DNA from: Enterobacter cancerogenus
GTDB lineage: Bacteria > Pseudomonadota > Gammaproteobacteria > Enterobacterales > Enterobacteriaceae
DNA: 64,000 bases
Assembly (NCBI RefSeq): GCF_019047785.1
Contig: NZ_CP077290.1
Span: 372,001-436,000, forward strand
Direction of reading: 5' to 3'
In this document: positions 1 through 10,181 of the stretch, piece after piece
Layout: the number at the start of each line of letters is the position of its first letter
Position numbering within the stretch: the first letter of the stretch is position 1
Translations under genes and position numbers: made by a program
The notes under the pieces: model-generated
Database searches by the model: none
What the model was told of the DNA's origin: nothing
Seen by the model: only the letters and a program-made list of their open reading frames with translations

Positions 1-1
1 C

Positions 2-571
2 TTCTTCGGGCAGCGCCCGCCGGCACGATTCTGGACGGCAGCCGCGCTGGGCCTGACGGGAATTGTCACCCTCTTCTGGGACGATCTGCTGGCGAGCGGC
101 TGGAGCGCCTCGCTGCTGACCGGGATTGGCCTTTCAGCGCTTGGTACCTATGGGTTCTCGCTGGGCAATATGATCAGTATGCGTCATCAGCGCAACGGGC
201 TGGAAACCATGACGACCAACGCCTGGGCGATGCTTTACGGAACGGTAATCATGGGCGTCATTGCGTTGTTCCGCGGCGATAGCTTTGTGCCGGAGTGGAC
301 GGTGACCTACCTGGGCGCTCTGCTGTATCTTGCCCTGTTCGGATCGGTAATTGCGTTTGGCGCGTACTTTACGCTGGTGGGACGCATCGGCCCCGGGAAA
401 GCGGCTTACAGTACGCTGCTGTTTCCACTGGTGGCGTTGACTATCTCAACATTTTACGAGGGGTATGTCTGGCACATGAATGGGATCGTGGGGTTAGTGC
501 TGATCCTGGGCGGGAATATGGTGATGTTTACGAAACCGGAGACCTGGTTCAGACGTCTGCGGATGGCGTGA
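2..571 (+). CDS. DMT-family (EamA) inner-membrane exporter, C-terminal part
   Basis: The reading frame is open from base 2 to the TGA at 569–571, so the gene begins upstream of the window and only about 189 C-terminal residues are seen. The protein is strongly hydrophobic with several membrane helices; Gly-rich helices such as FGSVIAFGAYFTLVGRIGP and a final helix ending in a short basic tail (TWFRRLRMA) are typical of the second EamA half of drug/metabolite transporters, which usually export amino acids or small metabolites. An internal ATG at 170 could be mistaken for the start, but EamA-like sequence continues upstream of it. The substrate cannot be told. A strong terminator follows the stop codon. 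Confidence 0.8.
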   Translation, partial: FFGQRPPARFWTAAALGLTGIVTLFWDDLLASGWSASLLTGIGLSALGTYGFSLGNMISMRHQRNGLETMTTNAWAMLYGTVIMGVIALFRGDSFVPEWTVTYLGALLYLALFGSVIAFGAYFTLVGRIGPGKAAYSTLLFPLVALTISTFYEGYVWHMNGIVGLVLILGGNMVMFTKPETWFRRLRMA

Positions 572-574
572 AAA

Positions 575-601
575 ATAAGGCCTGCACATTGCAGGCCTTA
601 T
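575..601. terminator. Bidirectional intrinsic terminator
   Basis: A perfect 12-bp inverted repeat (ataaggcctgca / tgcaggccttat) with a 3-base loop, flanked by A-rich and T-rich tracts. It sits between the convergent EamA gene and the DUF3313 lipoprotein gene and can serve both. Confidence 0.8.
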
Positions 602-604
602 CCA

Positions 605-1279
605 TTATTTCGCAGTCTTATTCACATCAAACATGGTGGCGTCCGTCGCCATGTCATCAACCACCTGCTTCAGCGTCTGGAAGGTCAGCGGCGTATTTTC
701 ATTCGCCAGCTCTTTCCCTTCTCCTTTACGAACCACCTTCACCACCGGTTTGTTGGTGGCGGCATCAATCAGCTCACCTTCAAAGAACAGATGCGTGTCC
801 ATGGTGCGATGCCCGGTCGCCATCTGCGTGCCGGCCACGACCAGCGCAACAGGAACCACTTCGTAGAACTGCAGCCCCTCTTTCTGCGAGCTGACGCCGG
901 TGATTGCGCCACGGAAGATCAGGCTGTGTTTACCCGGGGTGGTGACAATCTGTTTACGCTGGGCAACGGCCGCTTTCAGCTTGTCGTTGGTGTAATTGCG
1001 CAACTCATCAAGCGTGCGTTTACCAATCTGCGTAGTGGGTTTGGGTTCCGGATAATAGGTAATCGGCGTCCAGATAATGCTGTCGTAATTATCGGGGTTA
1101 TACGACGGATCTACCCAACGCAGCGTGGGTTTCCCCGTCGCAGACGTTGTTTGTTGCAAGCCAGAGTAGTCTTTTAAAAAACCAGAAAACTGGTCAGGTG
1201 CTGCGACTTTAGAGGCACAGCCCGCCATTGCCAAAAGGCCGGAGAGCAACGCGACCTTAAACAGGGAATGAGTACGCAT
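605..1279 (-). CDS. DUF3313 family lipoprotein
   Basis: Encodes 224 residues from the ATG at 1277–1279. This start gives a lipoprotein signal peptide: basic N-terminus, hydrophobic core and an LAMAGC lipobox with Cys21; the residue after Cys is Ala, which favours sorting to the outer membrane. The longer frame to 1369 adds a tail that destroys the signal peptide and is rejected. The rest matches my memory of the DUF3313 family, whose function is unknown: a conserved early WVDPSYNPDNYD-type segment and an (S)LIFRGAITGVS-type strand. It is transcribed away from the DppA-like gene's terminator as a probable single-gene unit. No function is proposed. Confidence 0.8.
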   Translation of the reverse strand: MRTHSLFKVALLSGLLAMAGCASKVAAPDQFSGFLKDYSGLQQTTSATGKPTLRWVDPSYNPDNYDSIIWTPITYYPEPKPTTQIGKRTLDELRNYTNDKLKAAVAQRKQIVTTPGKHSLIFRGAITGVSSQKEGLQFYEVVPVALVVAGTQMATGHRTMDTHLFFEGELIDAATNKPVVKVVRKGEGKELANENTPLTFQTLKQVVDDMATDATMFDVNKTAK

Positions 1280-1382
1280 GATGGGATTCCAGGTTATCTG
1301 CAAGTATGCAGTTGAAGTTATAGCAAAAAAGGGGGCGTCTGTTGTGGCAAAAAATGACGATGGCAGCACAAAATGCGAAAAG

Positions 1383-1404
1383 ATTGCCCGGCGCGCCGGG
1401 CAAT
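1383..1404 (-). terminator. Terminator of the DppA-like gene
   Basis: A perfect 22-bp palindrome (half-site attgcccggcg) just beyond the DppA-like stop codon. On the minus strand it is followed by a short T-rich run. Confidence 0.75.
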
Positions 1405-1411
1405 TCAGATA

Positions 1412-3007
1412 TTACTTATTCATATCCACCTGCCAGAACAGATGTTTGCCAAACGGGTCAATTTCGTAGCCTGTCACCTCTTTTCGCACCGGCTCGAAAA
1501 TGGTGGAATGCGCAATCATCACGGCGGGCATCTGGTCGTGCATCATCTGCTGTGCCTCTTTATACAGCGCGACACGTTTATCGCGATCGGTTATCGATTT
1601 TGCTTCGGCGATAACCTTGTCGAACGGCTTATAGCACCACCTGGCCGAGTTCGACCCGCCATTCGCCGAGGTACAGGTAAAGAGCGGCCCGAAGAAGTTG
1701 TCCGGATCTCCCGTCGCGGTGGTCCAGCCCATCAACGCCGCCTGATGTTCACCGCCCTTCACGCGCTTGAGGTATTCCCCCCACTCATACGTCACGATTT
1801 TGGTCTGCACGCCGATCTTCGCCCAGTCTGCCTGAATCATCTCTGCCATGCGTTTGGCGTTGGGGTTGTACGGACGCTGCACCGGCATCGCCCACAGATC
1901 GATGCTTACCCCGTTGGCGAATCCGGCCTCTTTTAAGAGCGCTTTTGCCTTCTCAGGATCCCAGGCGTAATCCTTGAGCTTATCGTCCGCGCTCCAGACG
2001 CCCGGCGGCAGCAGATTTTTCGCCTCCGTACCTGTGCCGTGGAACACCGCATCAATGATCGCCGGTTTGTTAATCGCCATTGCCAGCGCCTGGCGAACTT
2101 TTACGTTATCCAGCGGCGGTTTCTGGGTGTTGAAAGCGAGAAAACCGGTGTTGAGCCCGGCCTTGCTCATCAGGTTAATGTCCTTGTTCGCCTTCATGCG
2201 CGGCAGATCTGCCGGGTTCGGGAAAGGCATCACCTGACACTCGTTCTTCTCGATTTTGGCAAACCGTACCGAGGCATCCGGCGTGATGGTGAACACCAGA
2301 CGATCGAGCTTTGATTTGCCCTGCCAGTATTCCGGGAACGCCGTGAACAGGATGCGGGAATCCTTCTGGTATTGCGCCAGCTTAAACGGCCCGGTGCCAA
2401 TCGGATCCATGTCCACCTTCTCTGGCGTGCCCGCTTTAAGCATCGCGTCAGCATATTCCGCTGACAGGATCGAGGCGAAATACCAGGCCAGGTCAGCCAC
2501 GAACGGCGCTTCCGGATGGGCCAGCGTGAAGCGCACCGTATGGTCATCGACCTTATCGATAGCGACGATCAGGCTGCCGAACTCCAGGCTCTCGAAGTTG
2601 GAATAGCTGCCATTAGAGACGTTATGGTAAGGATGATTAACGTCCTTCTGGCGCATGAACGAAAAGATCACGTCGTCGGCGTTGAAGTCGCGCGTCGGCG
2701 TAAACGCTTTGTTGCTCTGGAATTTAACGCCTTTACGCAGGTGGAAGGTATATACCTTGCCGTCCTCGCTCACCTCCCAGCGTTCTGCGAGGCTCGGTAC
2801 CAGCTCCGTGGTGCCCGGTTTAAAATCCACCAGCCGGTTATAGACCGGTACAGCGCTGGCATCCACGCTGGTGCCGGAGGTATACAGTTGAGGGTTGAAG
2901 TTTTCTGGCGATCCTTCGGAGCAATACACCAGCGTTTTTGCCGCGACGGTGGAACTGACCGTCAGCGCAGCAAGTGCCAGAGTTAACGTTGTAAGTTTGC
3001 AATTCAT
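1412..3007 (-). CDS. DppA-like periplasmic peptide-binding protein (SBP family 5)
   Basis: Encodes 531 residues, the usual length for DppA (535). A Sec signal peptide is visible (basic MNCK start, hydrophobic core, cleavage expected after about residue 23, TVAA|K). The mature part begins KTLVYCSEGSPENFNPQLYT, almost the DppA start, and includes the family 5 block with DFNADDVIFSFMRQKDVNHPYH. Cys pairs (YCSEG, NECQV, FTCTS, RWCYK) match the DppA pattern. No permease or ATPase gene is beside it, so it must share a transporter encoded elsewhere, most likely Dpp. It is divergent from a PepT-like peptidase gene (111 bp apart), which suggests a joint role in peptide uptake and breakdown. It is a paralogue rather than dppA itself, judged by the missing dppBCDF. 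Confidence 0.88.
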   Translation of the reverse strand: MNCKLTTLTLALAALTVSSTVAAKTLVYCSEGSPENFNPQLYTSGTSVDASAVPVYNRLVDFKPGTTELVPSLAERWEVSEDGKVYTFHLRKGVKFQSNKAFTPTRDFNADDVIFSFMRQKDVNHPYHNVSNGSYSNFESLEFGSLIVAIDKVDDHTVRFTLAHPEAPFVADLAWYFASILSAEYADAMLKAGTPEKVDMDPIGTGPFKLAQYQKDSRILFTAFPEYWQGKSKLDRLVFTITPDASVRFAKIEKNECQVMPFPNPADLPRMKANKDINLMSKAGLNTGFLAFNTQKPPLDNVKVRQALAMAINKPAIIDAVFHGTGTEAKNLLPPGVWSADDKLKDYAWDPEKAKALLKEAGFANGVSIDLWAMPVQRPYNPNAKRMAEMIQADWAKIGVQTKIVTYEWGEYLKRVKGGEHQAALMGWTTATGDPDNFFGPLFTCTSANGGSNSARWCYKPFDKVIAEAKSITDRDKRVALYKEAQQMMHDQMPAVMIAHSTIFEPVRKEVTGYEIDPFGKHLFWQVDMNK

Positions 3008-3118
3008 TGGCTGATCCTGTCTTTTTAATTCGACGGCTAATTAATTCTTTTGCCATTTCATAAATAACATTAAAGTGAGATTGCAAACACCTGATAAAAC
3101 AAAAAAGAAGGAATCACT

Positions 3119-4348
3119 ATGGCTTCCCCCCTCTCCAGACAATTAACCCAACGCTTTTTTCGCTATCTCGCCATTACCAGCCAGAGCGATCCGAAAGCGG
3201 AAACCCTGCCCTCCACGCCGGGCCAGCATGACATGGCGCGTGAGCTGGCTAACGAGTTGAAAGATCTGGGTTTAAGCGACATAGCGATCGATGAATTCGC
3301 CACCGTCACCGCGATAAAAAAGGGAAATGTTGAGGGCGCACCACGAATTGGATTTATTACCCATATCGATACCGTTGATGTCGGATTATCACCGGATATT
3401 CATCCACAAATATTAACCTTTCGCGGTGAAGACCTCTGTTTGAATAAAGAGAAAGACATCTGGCTTCGCGTAAAAGAGCACCCTGAAATTCTGGCTTACC
3501 CTGATGAAGAGATTATTTTTAGCGACGGAACCAGCGTATTAGGCGCAGATAATAAATCCGCCGTTACCGTGGTCATGACCTTGCTTGAAAACCTGACGGC
3601 AGAACATCGCCATGGCGACATTGTCGTGGCGTTTGTGCCCGACGAAGAGATTGGTTTGTGTGGTGCCAAAGCGCTGGACCTGGCACGTTTCGACGTGGAC
3701 TTTGCCTGGACCATCGACTGCTGTGAGCTGGGCGAGATTGTGTATGAGAACTTCAACGCCGCAGCGGCGGAGATCCGTTTCACCGGCGTCACCGCGCACC
3801 CGATGTCAGCCAAAGGCGTGCTGGTAAACCCGCTGCTGATGGCCGCTGATTTCATCAGCCATTTCGATCGCCAGCAAACCCCGGAATGTACCGAGGGACG
3901 TGAAGGTTATATCTGGTTCAACGGCATTCAGGCCGGGCAAAGTGAGGCGATGCTCAAGGCAAACATTCGTGATTTCGATACCGCAGGCTTTGCCGCACGT
4001 AAGCAGCAGATCGCAATCGTGGCAGAGAAGATAGCCGCGCAGCACCCAACGGCCAGGGTCGCATTCCACATAGAGGATACGTACAGCAACATCAGCAACG
4101 CAATTGGGGAAGACAGGCGCGCCATCGACCTGATGTTTGAGGCCATGACGTCGCTTGGCATTACGCCAAAACCGACGCCCATGCGCGGCGGTACGGACGG
4201 CGCAGCGCTGTCAGCCAAAGGGCTGCTGACCCCGAACTTCTTTACCGGTGCCCATAACTTCCATTCGAAGTTTGAGTTTCTCCCGCTCAGTTCGTTCGAG
4301 GCCTCTTACCACACCGCCCTTCAGCTCTGTCTGCTGGCCGCGCGTTAA
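3119..4348 (+). CDS. Peptidase T-like tripeptidase (M20B), PepT paralogue
   Basis: Encodes 409 residues, against 408 for E. coli PepT. Two-zinc M20 motifs are present: THIDTVD (His82, Asp84), LGADNKSA (bridging Asp144), PDEEIG (catalytic Glu176 and metal Glu177), Asp200 in AWTIDCC and a C-terminal [13 protein letters not shown] supplying the last His. The family removes the N-terminal residue from tripeptides in the cytoplasm. The sequence differs enough from E. coli PepT (for instance [11 protein letters not shown] in place of GNNVHPGTAKG) to be a paralogue. The AAGAAGGAATCACT stretch before the ATG is a good ribosome site. Its last four bases overlap the convergent tehB. The divergent DppA-like gene implies peptide scavenging. 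Confidence 0.88.
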   Translation: MASPLSRQLTQRFFRYLAITSQSDPKAETLPSTPGQHDMARELANELKDLGLSDIAIDEFATVTAIKKGNVEGAPRIGFITHIDTVDVGLSPDIHPQILTFRGEDLCLNKEKDIWLRVKEHPEILAYPDEEIIFSDGTSVLGADNKSAVTVVMTLLENLTAEHRHGDIVVAFVPDEEIGLCGAKALDLARFDVDFAWTIDCCELGEIVYENFNAAAAEIRFTGVTAHPMSAKGVLVNPLLMAADFISHFDRQQTPECTEGREGYIWFNGIQAGQSEAMLKANIRDFDTAGFAARKQQIAIVAEKIAAQHPTARVAFHIEDTYSNISNAIGEDRRAIDLMFEAMTSLGITPKPTPMRGGTDGAALSAKGLLTPNFFTGAHNFHSKFEFLPLSSFEASYHTALQLCLLAAR

Positions 4349-4938
4349 GCTGGCTTGCGCGCCAGAAGCGTGGCGAAGCGCAGTTTAATGCGGTTGCCGT
4401 TCTCGTCGGTGCGGTGTAACTCACCGACCTCTTCGTTGTACTTGAGCAACTCCCAGCCTTCATAGTAGTTGCTCAGTTCGCCCGTTTTGAACGCGAACGG
4501 GAAGCCCACGGTGCAAGGGTAATCCTCCGTGTCCATCGCGGCGACAATCAGGTTATACCCGCCCGGTTTGGTGCACTGCTGCATATTGGCAATCAGGCCG
4601 GGAATGGTCTTCGCTTCCAGGAACATCATCACCACGGTGGAGAGGATAAAATCGTACTCGCCGTCAAAGCTGAGGGTGTTCAGGTCTTTGATCGCCGTCT
4701 GCAAATGGCTAATCCCTTCTGCCGCTTTGATGCGCTCGATGTTATCAATGCTCATGGGATTTTTATCCCAGGCGGTCACATCATAGCCGTTGGCCGCCAG
4801 ATACAGGCTGTTGCGCCCGTTACCGCAGCCCAGATCAAGGGTTTTACCCGGCTTGACGATCCCGGCGCTGTACAGCACCTCAGAGTGCGTACGGGTGAGG
4901 CCATATTTTTCGGTGAAGTAGTTCTCGTCAACAGTCAT
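4345..4938 (-). CDS. tehB: Tellurite methyltransferase TehB
   Basis: Encodes 197 residues, identical in length to E. coli TehB and alignable by eye over its whole length. The SAM-binding motif I is [39 protein letters not shown] and a [20 protein letters not shown] segment follow as in E. coli. TehB is a cytoplasmic SAM-dependent methyltransferase that detoxifies tellurite and is the second gene of tehAB; here its ATG overlaps the tehA stop by four bases (translational coupling). The N-terminus ([14 protein letters not shown]) is slightly diverged. The gene is convergent with the PepT-like gene, overlapping it by four bases without an intergenic terminator. Confidence 0.95.
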   Translation of the reverse strand: MTVDENYFTEKYGLTRTHSEVLYSAGIVKPGKTLDLGCGNGRNSLYLAANGYDVTAWDKNPMSIDNIERIKAAEGISHLQTAIKDLNTLSFDGEYDFILSTVVMMFLEAKTIPGLIANMQQCTKPGGYNLIVAAMDTEDYPCTVGFPFAFKTGELSNYYEGWELLKYNEEVGELHRTDENGNRIKLRFATLLARKPA

Positions 4939-5939
4939 TTCTTTTCCTCAGATTGCATAAGCTGTGCTTTGTCAGCGCGCACCAGAAGTTTGCCCTGCAT
5001 CAGCAAGATAAACGTACGAACCAGCAGCATCGCAATGATGATGTTGGTAAAAATAAACAGCGGAATGGCGATGGCGTGAAAGAAGCCCGACGGGCTGCTA
5101 TGCCCTAAGTGCAGGCCGGTGGTTGCCAGCGCGGAGACGCCGAACGAGAAACTCCAGAACGACGCGTTAAAGGGTTGAGACAGATACCACGGCATCAGGC
5201 GCAGCATAAACAGCAGCTGCAATAAACCATAGCCGAACAGCATTTTGGCAAAGGTATCGGCATCGCCCCCGTTTACGCTCAGCCAGGCGCTGCAGGCGAC
5301 CAGCGCGGGCGCAAGCTGTATACCGAGCGAGGTACGAAGGGCTGACGGCAGTTCGCCAGCACTGCGCAGGCGTTGTAAAATCACCGGCTCGAGGCTAAGC
5401 CACGAAAATACCCCCGCCCCGAGAAACACCAGGCCCGCATCGTTAAACCCGAGCGCCCCGCAGGCCATCGCGCTAATAAAGTTATTGGCCACGGTAGGCA
5501 GATACAAACCGGGCGTGGTCGCCTCTTCCGGATGTTTCCCACGCCACAGCCCTGCACTTTGCCAGGCCGCATAGCCGAGCTGTATCACCACGCCAGCGAC
5601 GAATAACACCAGCGACAGCGGACGATACCAGGGGACAAAACCGATCGCCACCAGCATGGTTGTGGCCGGAAAAAGGCTGACGAAGCTGCTCATCACCGGA
5701 TGGCGCATCTCTGCCAGCACGCTGTGCGGAAACCGGATTGCGCGGCTGATAAACGCCAGCGTCAGTAAAAACCAGATTGCCACCGCCAGCGCGACCAGTA
5801 TATCGCCGGGCCAGTGCGACACCGGCCAGAGTGTACTGGCATAGCGCCACGCAAAGCCCATCCCAATGGTTCCCAGCACCATGCCGAAATAGCCTGCGGG
5901 CAAGTTAAGAGCTTGTTGGGAAGTGTTATTTTTATGCAT
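4935..5939 (-). CDS. tehA: TehA, SLAC1-type channel / tellurite resistance protein
   Basis: Encodes 334 residues, slightly longer than E. coli TehA (330). It has about ten hydrophobic helices, as expected for the TehA/SLAC1 anion-channel family, and the expected [20 protein letters not shown] first helix. TehA lies in the inner membrane and gives tellurite and dequalinium resistance when overproduced; its natural substrate is uncertain. The ATG at 5937–5939 follows a sequence with no strong Shine-Dalgarno. The tehAB pair is divergent from ydcK, separated by 122 bp, the same layout as in E. coli. Confidence 0.93.
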   Translation of the reverse strand: MHKNNTSQQALNLPAGYFGMVLGTIGMGFAWRYASTLWPVSHWPGDILVALAVAIWFLLTLAFISRAIRFPHSVLAEMRHPVMSSFVSLFPATTMLVAIGFVPWYRPLSLVLFVAGVVIQLGYAAWQSAGLWRGKHPEEATTPGLYLPTVANNFISAMACGALGFNDAGLVFLGAGVFSWLSLEPVILQRLRSAGELPSALRTSLGIQLAPALVACSAWLSVNGGDADTFAKMLFGYGLLQLLFMLRLMPWYLSQPFNASFWSFSFGVSALATTGLHLGHSSPSGFFHAIAIPLFIFTNIIIAMLLVRTFILLMQGKLLVRADKAQLMQSEEKK

Positions 5940-6061
5940 TTATTTGATATTTTAAAATGTATTTGAAATGCCATTTTAAGGGGTTTCCGCACGGGACGCC
6001 AGCACTTCGAAACGCGGAAAATTTGCTACGTTTAGTAAAGACGCTTTTCAGAGAAAACAGA

Positions 6062-7042
6062 ATGAAAAAATACCGGCTTAGCGACGAGACGCGGATCTGG
6101 CACAGCCAAAACGACGAGCCCCGCTCCCCGATTATCTTACGGCAGCTTATCGCCACGATGGATTTCAACGATGTCGCCAGCGGCAATAAAGGCGGCTGGG
6201 TTGAAGATGAGAGTGCCCTCGCGCACGAAGGGCACTGCTGGATATACGATGAAAACAGCGTAGTGTTTGCCGGCGCACGCGTTTGCGACAACGCTCGGAT
6301 CACCCAGCCCTGCGTGATAAGCCATCGCGCGCAGGTAGGCGGCAACAGCTGGCTGGATGCGGCGCAGGTCAGCCATGGCGCGATAATAAGTGACAACGTC
6401 ACCATCCAGCAGGCAATTGTGCGTGGCGAATGTCATATTTACGGTAACGCCCGCGTGCTTCACCACAGCCAGGTTATCGCCGCCAAAGGGTTAACCCCTG
6501 ACCATGAGCAGATCCTGAAGATTTACGGCAACGCGACGGTGAGCGAATCGCGCATCGTCCATCAGGCGCAAATATACGGTGAAGCAATGGTGAGCAATGC
6601 CTTTGTTGAACACCGTGCGGAGGTGTTCGACCACGCCATTCTTGAGGGTAACGAACTTAATAACGTCTGGGTTTGCGACTGCGCAAAGGTCTACGGTCAC
6701 GCCCGACTGATAGCGGGAAAAGAAGAGGACGCCATACCGACCCTGCGCTACAGCTCGCAGGTTGCAGAGAACGCCGTGGTCGAGGGGAACTGCGTGATCA
6801 AACATCATGTGCTGATCGGCGGTCAGGCGTGGTTACGCGGCGGGCCGATTCTGATAGACGACCGCGTGGTGATCCAGGGCCGGGCGCGTATCACTGGCGA
6901 TGTGCTGATCGAGCATCGTATTGAGATCACAGACGATGCCGTTATAGAGGCCTTTGCAGGCGAGAGCATTCACCTGCGCGGCGAGAAGGTTATCAACGGC
7001 AGGCAGCGGATCACCCGCACGCCCCTGCTGGGTGCGCTATAG
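6062..7042 (+). CDS. ydcK: YdcK, left-handed beta-helix (hexapeptide repeat) protein
   Basis: Encodes 326 residues from the ATG at 6062, the exact length of E. coli YdcK; the start at 5957 lacks support and gives an unrelated extension. Many imperfect hexapeptide repeats ([IV]xG-type, e.g. [35 protein letters not shown]) predict a left-handed beta helix as in bacterial acyltransferases, but no acceptor or catalytic His motif is evident. A conserved block [16 protein letters not shown] is identical to E. coli. Function is unknown; the family is often called a putative transferase. The last six bases overlap the convergent rimL. Confidence 0.93.
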   Translation: MKKYRLSDETRIWHSQNDEPRSPIILRQLIATMDFNDVASGNKGGWVEDESALAHEGHCWIYDENSVVFAGARVCDNARITQPCVISHRAQVGGNSWLDAAQVSHGAIISDNVTIQQAIVRGECHIYGNARVLHHSQVIAAKGLTPDHEQILKIYGNATVSESRIVHQAQIYGEAMVSNAFVEHRAEVFDHAILEGNELNNVWVCDCAKVYGHARLIAGKEEDAIPTLRYSSQVAENAVVEGNCVIKHHVLIGGQAWLRGGPILIDDRVVIQGRARITGDVLIEHRIEITDDAVIEAFAGESIHLRGEKVINGRQRITRTPLLGAL

Positions 7043-7576
7043 CGCGACGATTTTCGCGTACAGGTTAACGTCGTCAAAACGACCATTAAGGAACTCGGCC
7101 TGGCGCAGACAGCCTTCGAGCGTGAAACCGTTACGCTGTGCGACGCGGTTACTGTTGTGGTTAGCAACCCGACATTTGATGACGAAGCGACGAATTTCCC
7201 CGCGCCCGGCGTAATAACGTATAAAGGCCTGCAGCGCCTGAGACACAATCCCCTGCCCGTGATGCTCTTCATCCAGCCAGTAGCCGATGTATCCCGTTTT
7301 GTTTGCCGGTTCGATTGCGTTAAATGACAGCACGCCGGTTAACTGATCTTCGAGAAAAATCAGGAACATTTTGGCGTAACCACGCTGATGCAGCATTTGA
7401 TTGCTCTGCACGTTACGCCGGGTGTCGTCTTCACTGCCGACGTGTTGCGCCCAGTCGAAGGCGGTTTGTAGCCAGGCTTTGTTTTTGACAACTAAATGAT
7501 GCAGGACGGAGGTATAGCGCTCGTCGACGGCGCGAAGTTCAATATTCGGGGTGACGGGTATGATTTCTGAAGACAT
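7037..7576 (-). CDS. rimL: Ribosomal-protein-L7/L12 serine N-acetyltransferase RimL
   Basis: Encodes 179 residues from the ATG at 7574–7576, the length of E. coli RimL (179). It is a GNAT-fold enzyme that acetylates the N-terminal Ser of L12 to give L7. Recognisable parts: [13 protein letters not shown], the [20 protein letters not shown] acetyl-CoA pyrophosphate-binding region (Q/RxxGxG/A type) and [18 protein letters not shown] near the end. A start 39 bases upstream is possible but adds residues not present in E. coli. In E. coli the small gene ydcH lies between rimL and opgD; here only 87 bases separate them and no ydcH is found. Confidence 0.93.
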   Translation of the reverse strand: MSSEIIPVTPNIELRAVDERYTSVLHHLVVKNKAWLQTAFDWAQHVGSEDDTRRNVQSNQMLHQRGYAKMFLIFLEDQLTGVLSFNAIEPANKTGYIGYWLDEEHHGQGIVSQALQAFIRYYAGRGEIRRFVIKCRVANHNSNRVAQRNGFTLEGCLRQAEFLNGRFDDVNLYAKIVAL

Positions 7577-7620
7577 GTTCCCTCTCAATGGCCAGGTGGC
7601 GGACGCTGAAGGCACTGCCA

Positions 7621-7650
7621 GTGCCGGGTAAGCGTTAGCCCACCCGGCAC
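7621..7650. repeat. REP-like hairpin between rimL and opgD
   Basis: A 9-bp inverted repeat (gtgccgggt / acccggcac) with a 12-base loop. It shares the core cgggtaagcg…ccacccg with a second copy at 24348–24371, so it looks like a short REP/BIME-type element and not only a terminator. Confidence 0.55.
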
Positions 7651-7663
7651 CATGCCATAAGGA

Positions 7664-9319
7664 CTAACGCATTACCCTGTCGTCAACGTAGTTGCGTTTA
7701 TCCGGCGCGGGCGGGAAATACTGATACAGCCAGGTTTCGCTGATGGCGTCGCCCTGACAGCGCAGGAACATCCGCATATCCACCGGCTCCGTGGAGTCCG
7801 AGGTGGGGTACCAGTCAAACAGAATGCGATACCCGTCGAACGGCTCAACGTAGAGGATCTCAACCTGTCTGGCTTCACCGCTGGAGAGTGTGATTACCGG
7901 CTCAATACCTTTCGGTGCAGCGGCTTTCAGATCGCCCCCGACAAAATCAATGGCGAAGCGACGCGCCCACACTTTCGGGTAGTGTTCGCCCGGTGCCCAA
8001 CCTTCCGGGAAGCCGCCCATGCCGGTGCGGGTGGCGTAGACGTTTGCCAGCGGAGAACGTACCGGCGGCTGTGCGCTCCAGTAGAGGCGATATTTGAAAT
8101 CAAGCTCGTCCCCCGCCTTAATCGCTTTCTCCGGCTGCCAGAAGCAGACCACGTTATCCAGCGTTTCGCCCGTGGTAGGGATCTCCATCAGCCCGACCGC
8201 CCCCTTGCCCCAGTTATTACGCGGCTCAACCCACAGGCTCGGGCGTTTGTTGTACCAGCCCATGATGTCCTGATAGTGGGAAAAATCACGGTCAAGCTGT
8301 AGCAGACCAAAGCCCTTCGGGTTTTTGTCCATGTAAGCGTTGAACTGCAGTTTCTGCGGATTGTTCAGCGGGCGGCAGATCCACTCGCCGTTGCCGCGCC
8401 ACATGGCCAGACGGTCAGAGTCGTGAATTTGCGGATGAATGGTGTCGCACATGCGGCGTTCGTTATTGCCACAGCTAAACATACTGGTCATCGGTGCGAT
8501 ACCGAGCTGTTTGATGTCCTTACGCGCGTAGAGGTGGTTTTCTACGTCCATTATCACCTGGCTCTTTTCACAGTGGATCACGAACTTGTAGGCACCGGTG
8601 ATGCTTGGGCTGTCCAGAAGCGTGTAGACGGTAAAGGTGGTATCACCAGGTTTAACGGTTTCAAACCAGAATGCGGTGAAGTCCGGGAACTCTTCCGGCG
8701 TATCGGTAAAGGTATCGATAGCCAGCCCGCGCGCCGACAGACCGTACTGATAGGTGTCATCCACCGCGCGGAAGTAGCTTGCGCCGAGGAATGAGACGAT
8801 ATCGCGACGCGCCAGCTCCGGTGCTTTAAAGGCGCGGAAGCCCGCAAAGCCCAGGTCGCTTTGCCCTTCCAGCTGTCTGGTGTCGACCCCCGTGTCGCCG
8901 TAGCTAAACAGCTCCGGACGGAAATGGATCTCACGCGCCTGGGAGGTGGTTTGATCCAGGGAGAACATCCGTACGCGACGGCGGAAGCCCATGCCCATAT
9001 GGAAGAACTGCACGTCCAGCTGGCGGCCTTCGATGTTGTTCCACAGCGACTGCTTCTCATCATAGCGAATAGCGTTGTAGGCCTGCGGGGTCATGGTCGC
9101 CAGCGTTTCCGGCAGCGGACGCGGCGCACCGCCCCACGGGGTTTTCGCCAGGTCGTGCGCCATAGATTGCAGAACAGAGAAGTCGAAACGACGGCTCTGG
9201 CCGTCAGCTATGTCAGAGTCTGCAGCATATGCTGCCTGAGAAAACAGGGAAGACAGGCCAGAGGTGCCGCTCAGGGCGGCCATAGCCAGTGAGCCTTTTA
9301 AAAAACGTCTGCGATTCAT
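7664..9319 (-). CDS. opgD: Periplasmic glucan biosynthesis protein OpgD (MdoD)
   Basis: Encodes 551 residues from the ATG at 9317–9319, the length of E. coli OpgD. The start is fixed by a twin-arginine signal: [10 protein letters not shown] followed by a hydrophobic segment and an AYAADS cleavage region. A longer frame to 9403 would bury this signal. The mature protein follows E. coli OpgD almost residue by residue ([52 protein letters not shown]). OpgD acts in the periplasm, probably as a beta-glucan-modifying enzyme shaping the backbone of osmoregulated periplasmic glucans. Tat export fits its need to fold before transport. Confidence 0.95.
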   Translation of the reverse strand: MNRRRFLKGSLAMAALSGTSGLSSLFSQAAYAADSDIADGQSRRFDFSVLQSMAHDLAKTPWGGAPRPLPETLATMTPQAYNAIRYDEKQSLWNNIEGRQLDVQFFHMGMGFRRRVRMFSLDQTTSQAREIHFRPELFSYGDTGVDTRQLEGQSDLGFAGFRAFKAPELARRDIVSFLGASYFRAVDDTYQYGLSARGLAIDTFTDTPEEFPDFTAFWFETVKPGDTTFTVYTLLDSPSITGAYKFVIHCEKSQVIMDVENHLYARKDIKQLGIAPMTSMFSCGNNERRMCDTIHPQIHDSDRLAMWRGNGEWICRPLNNPQKLQFNAYMDKNPKGFGLLQLDRDFSHYQDIMGWYNKRPSLWVEPRNNWGKGAVGLMEIPTTGETLDNVVCFWQPEKAIKAGDELDFKYRLYWSAQPPVRSPLANVYATRTGMGGFPEGWAPGEHYPKVWARRFAIDFVGGDLKAAAPKGIEPVITLSSGEARQVEILYVEPFDGYRILFDWYPTSDSTEPVDMRMFLRCQGDAISETWLYQYFPPAPDKRNYVDDRVMR

Positions 9320-9516
9320 GCCTGAGAAAACGTCCTTATGGTCGTGTGAATGTATTTCGCACAGGGCGAAACGACGGCAAGAAAGAACGCACAGCCTAAA
9401 CAAAAACGGTTAGAAATCCAATTGTTGGCCGGTGATTATCTGAACAAAGTATGAAATATTTTCTGTCGACCAGAACGGCCTGAAAGTGGTGTAAAGACAG
9501 GTATGCTTATGTAAAG

Positions 9517-9536
9517 AGGCCCGGGCATGCCGGACC
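9517..9536. terminator. Hairpin between opgD promoter region and the toxin gene
   Basis: An imperfect inverted repeat (aggcccgg…ccggacct) followed by TTTTA on the plus strand and by CTCTTT on the minus strand. It lies just beyond the stop of the toxin gene and probably ends the toxin-antitoxin transcript. The remaining 9320–9516 stretch holds the opgD upstream region; no gene was seen. Confidence 0.5.
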
Positions 9537-9550
9537 TTTTATGCATGCAC

Positions 9551-9886
9551 TCAGGGTTGAATCAGGCGCGTAAACAGAAGTTGTTTAATATCCTGCCGCT
9601 GGGAAAGAATGGCATGCGCAGTTATGCAATGTTCTTCTACCGAATAAAGTACACGATACCCGCCTGCGCTATTGAACTCGCGGTACTTAGCACATCCGAT
9701 TTTCACCAGTTCAGGGCAAATCTGGCTACCAAGGGGAAATTGGCCAACGCGACTTTCAAATTGCGTTAAAAGTTCTTCTATGATGGGTCGTGGCTCAACA
9801 TCCGCGTTGCGAAGAAAACTGACGATATGTTCAATGCAAAATTTTGCGGTAAACGTGTACTCAAAAACTACCGAGCTTTGTTCCAT
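9551..9886 (-). CDS. RelE/ParE-family toxin
   Basis: Encodes 111 residues from the ATG at 9884–9886; a TTG two codons upstream is also possible. The C-terminal half has the RelE/ParE signature (KYREFNSAGGYRVLYSV then AHAILSQRQDIKQLLFTRLI), in which basic and aromatic residues form the RNA- or gyrase-binding core. The N-terminal region is helical and longer than the shortest ParE members. Whether it is an mRNA endonuclease or a gyrase poison cannot be decided from sequence. It lies 27 bases after a Phd/YefM-type antitoxin gene, the usual antitoxin-first order, so the two form a type II toxin-antitoxin operon. Confidence 0.8.
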   Translation of the reverse strand: MEQSSVVFEYTFTAKFCIEHIVSFLRNADVEPRPIIEELLTQFESRVGQFPLGSQICPELVKIGCAKYREFNSAGGYRVLYSVEEHCITAHAILSQRQDIKQLLFTRLIQP

Positions 9887-9913
9887 GTCCAACCCTTTTT
9901 GGAGGCTGCATCC

Positions 9914-10147
9914 TTACCAGTCGAGACTATCAAGCAGTTGCGCTTTCGAATACTTTTTCCCTTCGGATTTATCCTTCTCTGAAAGCGTCATCAATTTCAA
10001 AAGTGCAATAGCATTTTCACGCTCCTGCTGCTGGTCATAAGACTCAATAACATAAGCGGGAACGCCATTTTGCGTAACGAGAATAGGCTCGGAAAGGTCG
10101 AGCGTAGCCGCGTTCTTTTTTACGTAGCTAATAGTTTCAACTTTCAT
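9914..10147 (-). CDS. Phd/YefM-family antitoxin
   Basis: Encodes 77 residues from the ATG at 10145–10147; the longer frame upstream runs through the promoter region and is rejected. The N-terminal half has the Phd/YefM DNA-binding fold pattern: [12 protein letters not shown], then [21 protein letters not shown], a very typical strand-turn-strand block. The charged C-terminal half ([26 protein letters not shown]) is expected to be disordered and to wrap the toxin. It would repress its own operon together with the toxin. A tandem 11-bp repeat upstream is a candidate operator. Confidence 0.82.
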   Translation of the reverse strand: MKVETISYVKKNAATLDLSEPILVTQNGVPAYVIESYDQQQERENAIALLKLMTLSEKDKSEGKKYSKAQLLDSLDW

Positions 10148-10181
10148 GAGCAACCTGATGATGGGGGCGGTTTGTTGGATT

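Noticed and set aside
295..894. 199-codon plus-strand frame
   Set aside because: It is out of frame with the EamA gene, crosses the terminator at 575–601 and runs antisense into the DUF3313 gene.
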